From Herpetosiphonaceae bacterium (GTDB lineage: Bacteria > Chloroflexota > Chloroflexia > Chloroflexales > Herpetosiphonaceae), in contig JABXJS010000127.1 of NCBI GenBank assembly GCA_013538855.1, forward strand, positions 28,600-92,599: 64,000 bases of DNA. Reading direction: 5' to 3'. Shown piece after piece: positions 1 to 8,693 of this stretch. How positions within the stretch are numbered: position 1 is the stretch's first letter; every line of letters starts with the position of its first letter. Under the pieces are notes generated by a model. It was given only the letters and a program-made list of their open reading frames with translations. It was not told the origin of the DNA and did no database searches. A program made the position numbers and the translations under genes.

Positions 1-54
1 TTGCGCGCTGGCAGATCACACTGCTGGTAGCGTGAAATAGGCTGGTTTCGGTGC

Positions 55-98
55 TGGGGCCAAAGAAGGATAACCTTCTTTGGCCCCAGTTGTGTTTT
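55..98 (+). terminator. Rho-independent terminator of a gene upstream of the window
   Basis: A perfect 15-base inverted repeat (arms 55-69 and 74-88, arm TGGGGCCAAAGAAGG) closes on a four-base loop and is followed by a T-rich stretch up to position 98. No gene is visible before it inside the window, so it probably ends a plus-strand gene that lies to the left. Confidence 0.75.
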
Positions 99-218
99 AA
101 GCAGTGCTTTACAGCAGCACGTGCTCCATGCTACACTTACGGTGGATTTGTGTATTATTTCACTAATGAATAATTGACTGAACTCGGACATCATTGATGA
201 GCTTGAAAGAGGAAGAGT

Positions 219-446
219 ATGCAATCACGTTCCACGTACAAACCAACTTGTTCGAGCACATGTTTAGGCGGTCTAGCCCTCGTGAGTGTGTGCGGATGTC
301 TATTTGGCAGCGAGTTTGCCTGCTACTGGATCGCAGGCGTGGGCAGCTTTCTTGGTGCGCCGGTGTTTATGGCTGTGATTATCATCGGTACGCTGGTTAT
401 GATCGGGGTAGCGTTAGCGCTCTTTCTGCCGACGATTCCGCAATAA
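219..446 (+). CDS. Small hydrophobic membrane protein, 75 residues
   Basis: I do not recognise a family. The protein has a short polar N-terminus with two Cys residues (TCSSTC), a weakly hydrophobic stretch with CGC at about residues 17-28, and a long hydrophobic stretch (about 36-70) that could form one or two membrane helices. It is therefore probably an integral membrane peptide. The ATG at 219 is preceded by a purine-rich site (GAAAGAGGAAG). An overlapping frame starting at 194 lacks such a site and reads as polar low-complexity sequence, so I chose 219. A strong terminator follows at 501-540. The next gene is convergent. No function can be given. Confidence 0.6.
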   Translation: MQSRSTYKPTCSSTCLGGLALVSVCGCLFGSEFACYWIAGVGSFLGAPVFMAVIIIGTLVMIGVALALFLPTIPQ

Positions 447-500
447 ATGCCAGTAGCTGAAGTTAAAGTGGCCATCGCAGCTTAAGTATGCTGCAACTCA

Positions 501-540
501 AGCAGCCGCCCGACCAAACAAGCGGTCGGGCGGCTGCTTT
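501..540 (+). terminator. Bidirectional terminator between convergent genes
   Basis: A perfect 15-bp stem (501-515 with 524-538) has an 8-base loop. A T-run follows on the plus side and A/T-containing sequence on the minus side. It sits between the small membrane protein gene (plus) and the LuxR-type gene (minus, stop at 546), and can serve both. Confidence 0.8.
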
Positions 541-545
541 GTGCG

Positions 546-953
546 TTAATCGACGCTCGTGGTGATCCAGCCGTGATGGAGGGCGTAGACGCTGGCCTCG
601 GTGCGCGAGGTGGTGCTGGTTTTCTGGAAAATGCTATTGAGATGAAATTGAATGGTGCGCTCGCTCAAATCGAGGCGGTAGGCGATCTCTTTATTGGTGA
701 GGCCAGCGGCAACAAGAGTAAGGACCTCGAGCTCGCGCGGCGAAAGCGGGTGCTCAATCGGCTGATTTGGTGGGCTGGCAGCAGCAATATCTTGGGCCTC
801 AGTGAGCGCTTGGCGCGCTAGCTCGCCGAGCGTAGCGAGCGCTGCGTGGGCGGGATAGTTATCTGCGGGCAGCGCGCGCTGATACGCCCGAATCTGGGCA
901 CCCAGCAGATCAAGTGTATCGAGCAGACCAGAGAGTTGTTCGGCGGCGCTCAT
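546..953 (-). CDS. LuxR/GerE-type helix-turn-helix regulator, 135 residues
   Basis: A short transcription factor. Residues 1-60 are helical and Ala/Leu-rich with no receiver-domain features. Residues 69-132 form a GerE-type DNA-binding domain with the typical SPRELEVLTLVAAGLTNKEI and LSERTIQFHLNSIFQK stretches. It probably binds DNA as a dimer; no phosphorylation site or ligand domain is visible. The ATG at 953 lies 10 bases after the stop of the upstream ATPase-like gene and has a GAAAGG site. A longer frame to 1007 would overlap that gene and has no clear site. The spacing implies co-transcription with the CpaF-like gene at 964-1959, so the pair may share a pathway. The target genes are unknown. 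Confidence 0.85.
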   Translation of the reverse strand: MSAAEQLSGLLDTLDLLGAQIRAYQRALPADNYPAHAALATLGELARQALTEAQDIAAASPPNQPIEHPLSPRELEVLTLVAAGLTNKEIAYRLDLSERTIQFHLNSIFQKTSTTSRTEASVYALHHGWITTSVD

Positions 954-963
954 CGGTGGCCTT

Positions 964-1959
964 TCATGGCTTCGGTGTCCACGACGGTCGCAGCTCGGTA
1001 GCCTCAAGGCGATCCGTGTCTGGATTGTAGCGCATCAACGGGTTGAGCACCATGCGATCATTGCTGATGCCAGTGCACTCGACGATCTGAATGATGCGGC
1101 GCTGGCCGTTGGCGAGGCGCTGATGCACAACGATCAGGCTAATAGCGTTCGCGATCATCGCCCGAATATCCCCGAGGCCCCAGCGCAGATGGGCCATAAG
1201 ACACATGCCCTCTAGGCGCTGCAGGGCATCCTCGGCACTGGGGGCGTGGATTGACAGCAGGCCGCTATGGCCCATGCTGAGCAGCTGGAGCGCAGGCATG
1301 GCCTCGGCACCGCGTAGTGCGCTGAGGACTAGCCAGTCGGCGCGCAGCGTGCTCGCGGTTTGCAGCAGATCGCCAAACTCGACACTGGCGGCTCCGCTGG
1401 CCTCAAGGAAGAGGCTGCGTGGATGCGCAAACTGAAGCTCATGGCGCTGTTCGACGGCTACAACGCGCTGGGTGGCTGGAATTGTGGCGGCGAGCACGTT
1501 CATCAACGTGGTAGTGCCACTGCCGGTGCCGCCGACGACGAGAATGCTTTTGTGGTCGTGAATGGCGTGCTGTAGCAGTGCGACCGCCTCGCGGGTGAGC
1601 GCGCCGTAGTCAACCAATCGATCCCACGTCATGCTGTTGTTGACGCGCTTGCGGATAATGCAGCAGGGGCCGTTGATCGCCGTTGGCGGCAGCACGGCGG
1701 TCATACGTGAGCCATCAGGCAGGCGCACATCGGCGGTCGGATGCTGAGCGTTGATCGCAACGCCGCCCATATGGCAGATCGCCTCAATAACGTAGAGCAG
1801 CTCGTCGACGGAGGCGAAGCGAACAGAGCTACTTTCGAGTTGGCCTTTGCGCTCGACATACACATTGTCCGGGGCATCAACCATAATCTCGTGGATGCCT
1901 GCGTCATGGTAGAGCGACTGTAGGGGGCCGAGAATGCTGGTCCAATCTTGCGCTGACAT
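964..1959 (-). CDS. CpaF/TadA-like type II/IV secretion ATPase homologue with lost Walker residues
   Basis: The 331 residues match the core of the VirB11/CpaF/TadA ATPases, which power pilus assembly and secretion. The N-terminal part (10-110) carries the usual IHEIMVDAP and PDGSRMTAVLPP elements, and the RecA-like core follows. The P-loop reads GGTGSGTTT at 143-151: the invariant Walker A Lys is Thr149 (codon ACT at 1513-1515). The Walker B/GEVRG motif reads SALRG, with Ala214 replacing the catalytic Glu. The His box (MGHSGLLSIHA) is kept. The family knowledge is standard; the conclusion that it is a pseudo-ATPase is mine. The start ATG has an AGGAGA site. No pilin or TadB/TadC partner is next to it. 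It is translationally close to the LuxR-type gene downstream. Confidence 0.85.
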   Translation of the reverse strand: MSAQDWTSILGPLQSLYHDAGIHEIMVDAPDNVYVERKGQLESSSVRFASVDELLYVIEAICHMGGVAINAQHPTADVRLPDGSRMTAVLPPTAINGPCCIIRKRVNNSMTWDRLVDYGALTREAVALLQHAIHDHKSILVVGGTGSGTTTLMNVLAATIPATQRVVAVEQRHELQFAHPRSLFLEASGAASVEFGDLLQTASTLRADWLVLSALRGAEAMPALQLLSMGHSGLLSIHAPSAEDALQRLEGMCLMAHLRWGLGDIRAMIANAISLIVVHQRLANGQRRIIQIVECTGISNDRMVLNPLMRYNPDTDRLEATELRPSWTPKP

Positions 1960-2076
1960 TGGTGATCTCCTGTGCTCGGTTGATACTGTGCGCTTAGCTT
2001 AACGGAGTGCGTGCGTTGGTACATCAGCGATCACCACAGAGCTACGCCTGTGGACTTACACAGGTGCGCGTGTTCC

Positions 2077-3991
2077 TCAATGCTCAATCAACTGCAGATC
2101 TTTAACAGCGAAGCTATGATCAATCGGCAACCCTTCAGGTGTGTATGTGCGCGCAAACTGGGTTGCCAGCTGTAGCTCGATCCGGCTGCGCGCTGCCGGG
2201 AGATCAAAATCGAGCTGAACTGGCTCGCCAGCGATAAGATCGTAGCGGCGCTGGGCCGCTGGGCCGGTCACGATAACTTGCCCGTGGGAGCCAAATTGTC
2301 CCTCTAGTGCAGGATCGAACATTTCCACAGGTGTGAACTGAATAGTCACAGATGTTGGCTCAGGCAGTTCAACAATTAAGATATTCGGTGGGCGGCTGGC
2401 CCAGCGCAGCGTGGTTGGAGCATCTGTCTTGGTGTCGGGAAGCTCCCAGCCTGCGCCAAGCAGCAATCTGGGCGGCGGTTGCTGATCCGCAGAGAGCAGC
2501 TCGACGTGCTTAATGATTGGATGTGGAGCGCTGCTGGCTGGCAAAATGCGCACACGTGTATAGCCCTGGCGCTGGGCGGCGGCTGGTACATCGATGGTGC
2601 GCTGGATGATTGGCTGCGGAGTTAGAGGTAGTGCGCTAAGCTGGGCGACTGCCAGCAGTTGATCGGTATGCCAAAACTCAATGCGCCAGCGCTGCGCGTA
2701 GCTCAGGTCAGCGACAAGGCGCGGAGCTGTTTGCGGCGTGGGAAAGTCAACATTGATCCCACTAGGAATGGTAAACGGATTTGCTTGTGTGTGGATTTGG
2801 GCGTAGTCCATTGAGCGAATATAGTAGTGGCGGTAGTGATCTTTATCAATAAGATGGTCGTAATCGCCCATGAGCATGTGCCAAATGCTGCTCAAGCGTG
2901 CATGTGACCAGAGCGGGCCACTGATGATTAATTTGAGCTGCTGATAGTACTCGCGTAGATTAGGATCATCGAGTTGGTTGCTGCCACTACGCAGTGTGGC
3001 GAGGTACCCATTGGGAATGGCGTGCCGCATATGCCCAGGCCGCCAAATCGTCCCATAGAGCGGCGGGAGGTGTGCCAATAGGGTGTCGGTGAGGCCAAAC
3101 TCATCGACGATGTACACATGTGGGCCAGCATAGAAGCCAGTAATACCAATTGCGCCCTCGACCTCAACTTGCTGCACCTCGCGGCTGAGGGCACCTGCTT
3201 GACGATGGCGACCAGTGGGCAGCTCGGGGTTTTTAAGAACGTTGAGCAGGTCGGTGAATGGATAATAGTGGCTGCGCTCATCGCCAATAAGCGTCACAGG
3301 AGTGCCGCTGTAGTCTGCGTTGCTGGTCAGCGGAAATGCGTGGAACGGAGCTGTGAGCATAAAGATGAGCACAATCAGTGTCAACCAAGCAACGCTTGGC
3401 AGCCTCACCGGACTTTCGAGCAGAATAAAGATCGCCAGCACAAACGGCAGCGAGAAAAACCGCCCGCCCATGAAATCCCCGCCGATCCAGATCACATAGC
3501 CGACATAGAGCCAGATGCCAAGCGCGAGCGGAAGCAGGCGCTGCTGGCGCTGGATCCATTGGCAGTGTGCCGCCGACGACGATCACCCATAGAGTGATAG
3601 GATCATTATTGACTGTGTAGAGCAGGTAGCGGGCACCTTGGAGCAGCATAGTGCTGCGCGTTTGAAAGGGATACAGCTTCACTAAAGCGGTGTTTGGTAC
3701 AAGGAGACCATAGTAAAGCTGTGAAAATGCCTCCCACATGACGAGCGGCAAACAGCTGAGGCCGAGCCACATCAATGCACGCCATGAGCGTGTTTGCCAA
3801 AAGAACCAGGCTAAGGCCGGTGCGTAGACGAGCGCCGTATCAAGGCGATTGAGCATGCCCAGTGTGGCGATGCTGCCCAACAGCCCAAGATAGCGCGGCG
3901 TGCGTGGAACGCACAGCCAACACAGACCAAAGAGCACAATCAGCAGATGGCTCAGCGGATTCTCCAGGCCCGATGTGGAGTAGTCGGTGAG
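2077..3991 (-). pseudogene. Broken ZomB/AftB-like polytopic glycosyltransferase
   Basis: Two adjacent frames together read as one membrane glycosyltransferase of the AftB/ZomB type. The first (3991 to about 3563) begins after a TGA at 3992-3994 with DYSTSGLENPLSHLL, a signature I associate with this family, and continues with hydrophobic helices. At about 3562 one extra base moves the reading into the frame that runs to 2077, which contains YVIWIGGDFMGGR and a soluble C-terminal region of about 370 residues. The N-terminal part that precedes the signature in intact homologues, including the first helices and the likely acidic catalytic residues, is absent. So both a 5' truncation and a frameshift are present. 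The C-terminal frame has an internal ATG at 3495, but a functional product is unlikely. A sequencing error could explain the frameshift but not the missing 5' end. Confidence 0.75.
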
Positions 3992-3994
3992 TCA

Positions 3995-4781
3995 TCTGCT
4001 TCTTACTCCCAAATCCACTCAATCTGCCACAAGGTAGGAGCTACATGTTAGATTCAACGTAGCACTAACTATGATTCGTCTGGTCTCTTGATCGGTACAG
4101 GGTGGGGCTAGATTGGATGATATTGGAATAGAAGCGGCGCGACACTCTAGGGTGGTAGCGCGCGGGCAACAGAGTGGTATAATCGCTCCAACGCTGCCGG
4201 AGGTAGCGATCTCAGGTCATGGTGGATTCGAACACGCCATGGCGGCACTTCGGGGGCTACTACACGTGCTACAACCTCGCTTTTGGCAGATCTACAGCAG
4301 CAGGTATCGCAGGGATGCGCCACGCTCTGGCGCAGCATGACGCGACTGGTTGCTGCGTATTGTAGCGGCCAGCTTAGGGTAGTCGCCAGACTTTGGTCCT
4401 GTTTTTGAGGCTGTACTAGTCATAACCGCACTCCGTATCTCACTACCATTGCTGTCTGTGAAAAACAGCGCACCTGCTTCGCTAGGGTTATCAGGCTCGA
4501 TTTTACTGCTGCAAAGGATGCTGCCTGAACGTGTAGTACTGCACAGAGGGCGGGAGCAGTGGCACACAAGCGGGCGCGAGCATAGTATACTTTTGGTCAT
4601 AAACACTAGATTAATTATTAAGGCTCCTGGGTCATGGAGGACGCTGTATGGCATGATCGGTGGCGCGATCAACGCGGCACTTGATGGTTGTGAAGGGTCT
4701 GGGCTGGGTTAGCCAGCATCTGTTGGGATTGGGGGGGATTGGCGCTCGTTCGGCTAGATATTGAAAGGACTAGGTACAACC
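3995..4781. other. Gene-poor interval, no convincing coding region
   Basis: About 790 bases lie between the truncated glycosyltransferase remnant and the next secreted protein. Frames of 60-126 codons exist on both strands (for example 4113-4340 plus, 4292-4672 minus), but none has a recognisable motif, a good ribosome site or plausible composition. An AT-rich patch at about 4588-4622 may hold the promoter of the gene at 4782. The junction near 3995 is where the glycosyltransferase homology stops, so the interval may include debris of a deletion or insertion. I see no inverted terminal repeats. Confidence 0.5.
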
Positions 4782-5522
4782 ATGAACAAATCCCGATCCT
4801 TTATGCTGAGTACAGCGACGGCAATCGCGCTGATGGTAATCATCGGCATGGTTGGCCTGACCGCGGCTCAGCGCACCAGCACAGCTCCACCACCTCCAGC
4901 AGCGCAGGCGATTGACCAAGTGAGCGCTGCGCCGGAGATCACGGTTGATAAAGGCACGGTGCTGCTGCAAGAGCGCTTTGATACACAGCCGGACGCGTGG
5001 AGCTACCGCAACCGGAATATTATCCCCGAGTATCGCATCAACTGGGATGTGCGCGCCAGCAAGCTGGTGGCGAACGCCGGTGCAGCGGGCACCTCGCTGG
5101 ATCAAGAGCTGTATCTTGCGCCGACGATCTTGAAGGGGAGCTATGTGGTGGCGGTGCAGGCCTATCCGCAGAATGGTTTTGTAACCGGGCTGGTGTTTGA
5201 AAGCTCCGATGGCGGCCACTATCTATTCCAGGTGTTTGCTGGCGCTAGCGCCAACCCGCACCGGTACACCCTGCAGCGCTACGATGCGCAGACCGGCGAG
5301 TATGCGCTCTTGGTAGACCACCAAGATGGCGCAGGGTTTGCCTACAACCAGTGGCAGGAGCTACGGGTTGAGCGTCAAGGTACGACGATCATCTGCTCAG
5401 TTGATGGCAAGGTGGTGATCGAGACCAAAGACGATGTGTTGACGAGTGGTGGCCAAGCGGGCCTCTATGCGATCAACACCGGCACCGTGCTTTTCGACAA
5501 CTTCACCGTGGCGCAGCAGTAG
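4782..5522 (+). CDS. Secreted LamG/DUF1080-like jelly-roll protein, 246 residues
   Basis: An N-terminal signal or anchor segment (about residues 8-30: hydrophobic, then TAAQ) precedes a Pro/Ala-rich linker. A single beta-sandwich domain spans about residues 55-245. It has the hallmarks of concanavalin-like/3-keto-disaccharide-hydrolase-type folds: LLQERFDTQPDAWS at the start, then GLVFESSDGGHYLFQV, W-x-E-L-R-V-E-R, ICSVDGKVVIE, and GQAGLYAINTGTVLFDNF at the end. These domains usually bind carbohydrate or mediate surface contacts; catalysis cannot be claimed. The ATG at 4782 follows a GAAAGGA site. A TTG at 4761 lies inside that site and is rejected. The next gene starts 22 bases downstream, suggesting an operon. 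Confidence 0.85.
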   Translation: MNKSRSFMLSTATAIALMVIIGMVGLTAAQRTSTAPPPPAAQAIDQVSAAPEITVDKGTVLLQERFDTQPDAWSYRNRNIIPEYRINWDVRASKLVANAGAAGTSLDQELYLAPTILKGSYVVAVQAYPQNGFVTGLVFESSDGGHYLFQVFAGASANPHRYTLQRYDAQTGEYALLVDHQDGAGFAYNQWQELRVERQGTTIICSVDGKVVIETKDDVLTSGGQAGLYAINTGTVLFDNFTVAQQ

Positions 5523-5544
5523 CGGCCTTGCTTGGGAGGATACC

Positions 5545-7920
5545 ATGAAACAGACGCAGCGCGTCATCGCCTATTTGCTCGTGCTTACTACTGTCTTGGG
5601 TGTCACGCTGTCTGCGGGGACATACGCGGCTGCGCCTGCCAAGGCCGCTGCTGGGGCATGGTCAAGCGCAACACCAATTACAACCGTTGAGCGAGCCTCG
5701 ATTTTTCCCGAGCTTGCTGTCGACTCCAGCGGTGTGGTACATATGATCTTCGAAGAGACATCGACCGATCTGCAGCAGAACTACTCGCTGAAGTACTCGA
5801 ACAACCGCAGCGGCTCGTTTGCCCCGCCGGTGGTTATCTCAGGCAGCGCGATCAAGTTCCAACGCTCGGCGATTGCCGTCTCGACGGTTGGGAGCCAAAC
5901 GCGCGTTGATGTGATCTATGCTGGGTCAACAACTGGCCCGCTGCTTGATACGCGCATCTACCACACGTTCTCGCTTGACGGCGGCACGACGTGGTCAACA
6001 CCGCAGAATATCTCGGATACGCTGCCTGGGTTTGTGCCACAGCTGCACATCGACGCGCTCGGGCATCTGCATGTGGTCTTTAGCGCCTATATTGGCTCCA
6101 CGACCGACTCGCTGCTTGCGATCTTCTATACGACGAACGCTGGCAGTGGCTGGAGCGCGCCAGCAAAAATAGCCGAGCGCCAGCAGAACAACTCCTACAA
6201 CAGCTTTCCAACGATTAACTCAACCTTTGTTGATAACGTCGTTACGCTGCATGTGATGTTCATGGGCCAGATTTTGGGCAGCGGCGAGTATGGCAAGTGG
6301 GTCTACTCAATGCGCAAGGTTGGCGCGGGCGACTGGACTGCAGCGCAGGTGCGCGGCACCACCGGCGCAAACTTTCCGACGATCGCGACCAATGGCGCGG
6401 TCGTCTATGCAGCCTGGCAAGGTGTGACCCAAGATCAAGGCACCAACACCGAGATCTACTACAGTGTTTCGACGGACAATGGCCTAAACTGGAGCCAGCC
6501 AGTGCAGCGCAGCAACGGCACCGACCCGCAGAGCAACCGACCAAAACTTGCGCGGGCGCAGGACAACAGCCTGATGCTGGTGTGGGAGGATGTGTTCCAG
6601 GCGCAGGATGGCAATGGCGATATTTGGTACGCCTATGCGCCAGATGCTGCAACCTGGAGCACCGCCGCGCCAGTGTACCAGGCATCCGGCTTCAGCTATG
6701 AAGTGGCGCTGGCCGCCTCGTGTGAGAACTACCACGCGATGTGGCATGACTCGTCGGCAGGCAACGTCTTCCGCATCTTCTTTAGCCAGACCGGGCCGAC
6801 AACCAGCGACCTCTGTACCCCGCCGCCGCCGCCAGTTGACTTCACAGCCTCTACGCCGAACACAACGCCAACCACAAACCCCAATATCACCGTGCAGATC
6901 AGCGATGTGGTTGGCGACCCCGACCAGATGCGCTACAGTCTGACGCCATTTACAGCAGCGAACACCGCCATTCCATGGGTGGCCTTTGCGACATCGTTCA
7001 ACTTGACGGTGCCGAACACGCCGAATATCTGTGCGTATACCGTCTATATCCAGCTGCAAAGCACTGCGACGAGCAAGACCTCGGCGGTTAAGACGGTGAC
7101 CGCTGCGGTGGATCGAGCGGTGCAGGCTTCGGCAACGCTGCGCTCGCTTGAGCAGCTCAGCCGCCCGGCTAGCGCTCAGCTGAACAACGCCAGCCAGCCG
7201 AATGCGCCGGCAGCAGGCAATCCAGCGTTCACACGCTTCTCCACAATTTTCTATAGCATTGGTCAGGAAGGCAGCAGCTGCTCCGGCACGAAGTCGCACA
7301 GCGTCGAGGGCTACGGAGCCACGGCAGCGAGCTATCCAACGTCGGGCTATGTGCCGCTACGCCCCTTCGATGAGAACGCTGATAGCAGCGGTGTGGGCTT
7401 TAATGAGCAGCGGCTTACGCCAACGGCCGTGATCACCGATCAGCTGAACAACGTCAAGACGATCACCACCACGCTGTTCTACGATGATGATCCGCCTGTG
7501 CTGGCGCAGGGAGGCGTGATCACCTCGAGCTCTGGCACGAGCACCAACATCGCGCTGATTGATATCGTGTTTAGCGTGAGCGTCACTGATGAGAGCTACA
7601 GCGACTTTGTGGGGCAGCCAAACGCTGGCTACTGGGGTGCATGGGTGCTAGCCTCCAACTCGGCGACACCGCCGACGCCGGCGCAGTTTGAGCAGTATGG
7701 CGATATTCGTGAGCTGACGCCAGGCACAAAGACGATCAAAGGGGTGGCGCTGGTGAATCTGCTGAACGCGCAGATGCGCCAGGCTGGCCCGCGCTTTGTC
7801 CATGTACACTTTCTCGATGGCGCAGGCAACTACACCGAGGATGTGCTCACCTCGCCGCAGATCACGCTGGAGGCTGGGTTTAGCTATCCGAAGCTGCGGC
7901 TGCCGCTGATCTTGAAGTAG
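5545..7920 (+). CDS. Secreted Asp-box (BNR/sialidase-like) propeller protein, 791 residues
   Basis: A signal peptide is followed from about residue 40 to 430 by a beta-propeller with Asp-box motifs of the S-x-D-x-G-x-x-W type (SLDGGTTWS, STDNGLNWS, and a degenerate NAGSGWS). Such repeats occur in sialidases but also in many non-enzymatic propellers. I do not see the sialidase Arg triad clearly, so enzyme activity is not claimed. Residues from about 430 to 780 look like Ig-type beta-sandwiches. The protein ends with LRLPLILK, a motif shared in form with two other secreted proteins here. The ATG at 5545 has a GGAGGA site 8 bases upstream. An earlier in-frame ATG at 5446 lies inside the preceding gene and is rejected. 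It is probably co-transcribed with the jelly-roll protein. Confidence 0.85.
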   Translation: MKQTQRVIAYLLVLTTVLGVTLSAGTYAAAPAKAAAGAWSSATPITTVERASIFPELAVDSSGVVHMIFEETSTDLQQNYSLKYSNNRSGSFAPPVVISGSAIKFQRSAIAVSTVGSQTRVDVIYAGSTTGPLLDTRIYHTFSLDGGTTWSTPQNISDTLPGFVPQLHIDALGHLHVVFSAYIGSTTDSLLAIFYTTNAGSGWSAPAKIAERQQNNSYNSFPTINSTFVDNVVTLHVMFMGQILGSGEYGKWVYSMRKVGAGDWTAAQVRGTTGANFPTIATNGAVVYAAWQGVTQDQGTNTEIYYSVSTDNGLNWSQPVQRSNGTDPQSNRPKLARAQDNSLMLVWEDVFQAQDGNGDIWYAYAPDAATWSTAAPVYQASGFSYEVALAASCENYHAMWHDSSAGNVFRIFFSQTGPTTSDLCTPPPPPVDFTASTPNTTPTTNPNITVQISDVVGDPDQMRYSLTPFTAANTAIPWVAFATSFNLTVPNTPNICAYTVYIQLQSTATSKTSAVKTVTAAVDRAVQASATLRSLEQLSRPASAQLNNASQPNAPAAGNPAFTRFSTIFYSIGQEGSSCSGTKSHSVEGYGATAASYPTSGYVPLRPFDENADSSGVGFNEQRLTPTAVITDQLNNVKTITTTLFYDDDPPVLAQGGVITSSSGTSTNIALIDIVFSVSVTDESYSDFVGQPNAGYWGAWVLASNSATPPTPAQFEQYGDIRELTPGTKTIKGVALVNLLNAQMRQAGPRFVHVHFLDGAGNYTEDVLTSPQITLEAGFSYPKLRLPLILK

Positions 7921-7951
7921 CGCTCCCAACCTGCATTCTGACGTCTGCTTG

Positions 7952-7984
7952 CAGCGAGATGGCTCATTGCCATCTCGCTGTTTT
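7952..7984 (+). terminator. Rho-independent terminator of the jelly-roll/Asp-box pair
   Basis: A perfect 12-bp stem (7952-7963 with 7969-7980, arm CAGCGAGATGGC) has a 5-base loop and is followed directly by TTTT. It lies 31 bases after the stop of the propeller gene. Confidence 0.85.
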
Positions 7985-8206
7985 GTGTGCCGACTGCGTG
8001 CGCTTGGTCGTGTGCGCACCGTCACGCCGTCCGCCCCAACAATGGATGTAAGCAGCGCGCCATCTGGCGTGTGCGGCAGGCAAGTACGAGATGACAGTGA
8101 TCGTTACTGATGCGAGCACGCCCGGATAATCAACATCCGCCGTTGCCATGGTGCAGAAAGCCGATAGTGTCGCTGCTGGAGAATGCATAGACCAACCGAT
8201 TGCAGT
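7985..8206. other. Intergenic sequence without a visible gene
   Basis: This interval separates two convergent genes. Frames running through it on the minus strand overlap the terminator or the end of the propeller gene and show no motif. I see nothing else in it. Confidence 0.5.
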
Positions 8207-8575
8207 CTAGCGGTGGTTGTATAGCTCGATCTGCCAGCGCCACTCGGAGTGGTCGTCGGCGTGCCACCACGAGATTAATGTGCCGACCTCGCCGCCTGGC
8301 AAGATGATCAGGCTGCCGAGGTCGGCATCTGTTGGCCAGATATCTGTGCGCTCAATCGTACCGGCGCGGCGGGTGAGGCGGGTGATCGGCGTGTCGGCGG
8401 TGGCCGCGAGGTCTTGGCCCCGGGCGAGCACCTGCTGGTCGGCATCGCGCACAGTCACAGTGAGCACAGGCGGTGCGGCGTGGAGCAGCAGGGTGTCGGT
8501 TGGGTCAAGCTGCCCGCGAGCGACGGGCAGGCCGGTGGCGGCGGCCTTCGGGTACCAAATATCCCACTCGTGCAT
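8207..8575 (-). CDS. Hypothetical protein, 122 residues
   Basis: A compact soluble protein with no signal peptide or membrane segment. It starts with MHEWDIWYPKAAATGLPVARG and then alternates short beta-like stretches (LTVTVRDADQQVLARG, TLISWWHADD, EWRWQIELYNHR), with conspicuous Trp residues near both ends. I cannot name a family with confidence; it looks like a small all-beta protein. The ATG at 8575 has a strong AGGAGG site 5 bases upstream, which makes the gene convincing. It lies downstream of the secreted two-propeller gene on the same strand (start at 11078), separated from it by 118 bases containing a hairpin. No function is assigned. Confidence 0.75.
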   Translation of the reverse strand: MHEWDIWYPKAAATGLPVARGQLDPTDTLLLHAAPPVLTVTVRDADQQVLARGQDLAATADTPITRLTRRAGTIERTDIWPTDADLGSLIILPGGEVGTLISWWHADDHSEWRWQIELYNHR

Positions 8576-8625
8576 TCGAACCTCCTAGCTTAATCTAGCG
8601 GCTGACGAGCAAGATACGATCCAGA

Positions 8626-8670
8626 GCCAGCCGCCGCGCTCGATAGCATTGATCGAACACGGCGGCTGTG
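8626..8670 (-). terminator. Possible terminator hairpin after the two-propeller gene
   Basis: An inverted repeat (CAGCCGCC at 8628-8635 with GGCGGCTG at 8661-8668) encloses a second small stem (TCGAT/ATCGA). There is no T-run on the minus side, so it is only a candidate terminator. Confidence 0.35.
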
Positions 8671-8693
8671 GTATCGATATGGTTTGGTTGACT

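Noticed and set aside
194..460. An 88-codon frame overlapping the small membrane protein
   Set aside because: No ribosome site, Arg/Cys/Ser-rich composition; the 219 frame has a clear site and a sensible membrane profile.
4292..4672. A 126-codon minus-strand frame as a possible transposase remnant
   Set aside because: No transposase motif, no terminal repeats and no good start site.
5545..6850. Annotation of the Asp-box protein as an active sialidase
   Set aside because: Asp boxes alone occur in many non-enzymatic propellers and I could not identify the Arg triad or nucleophile.
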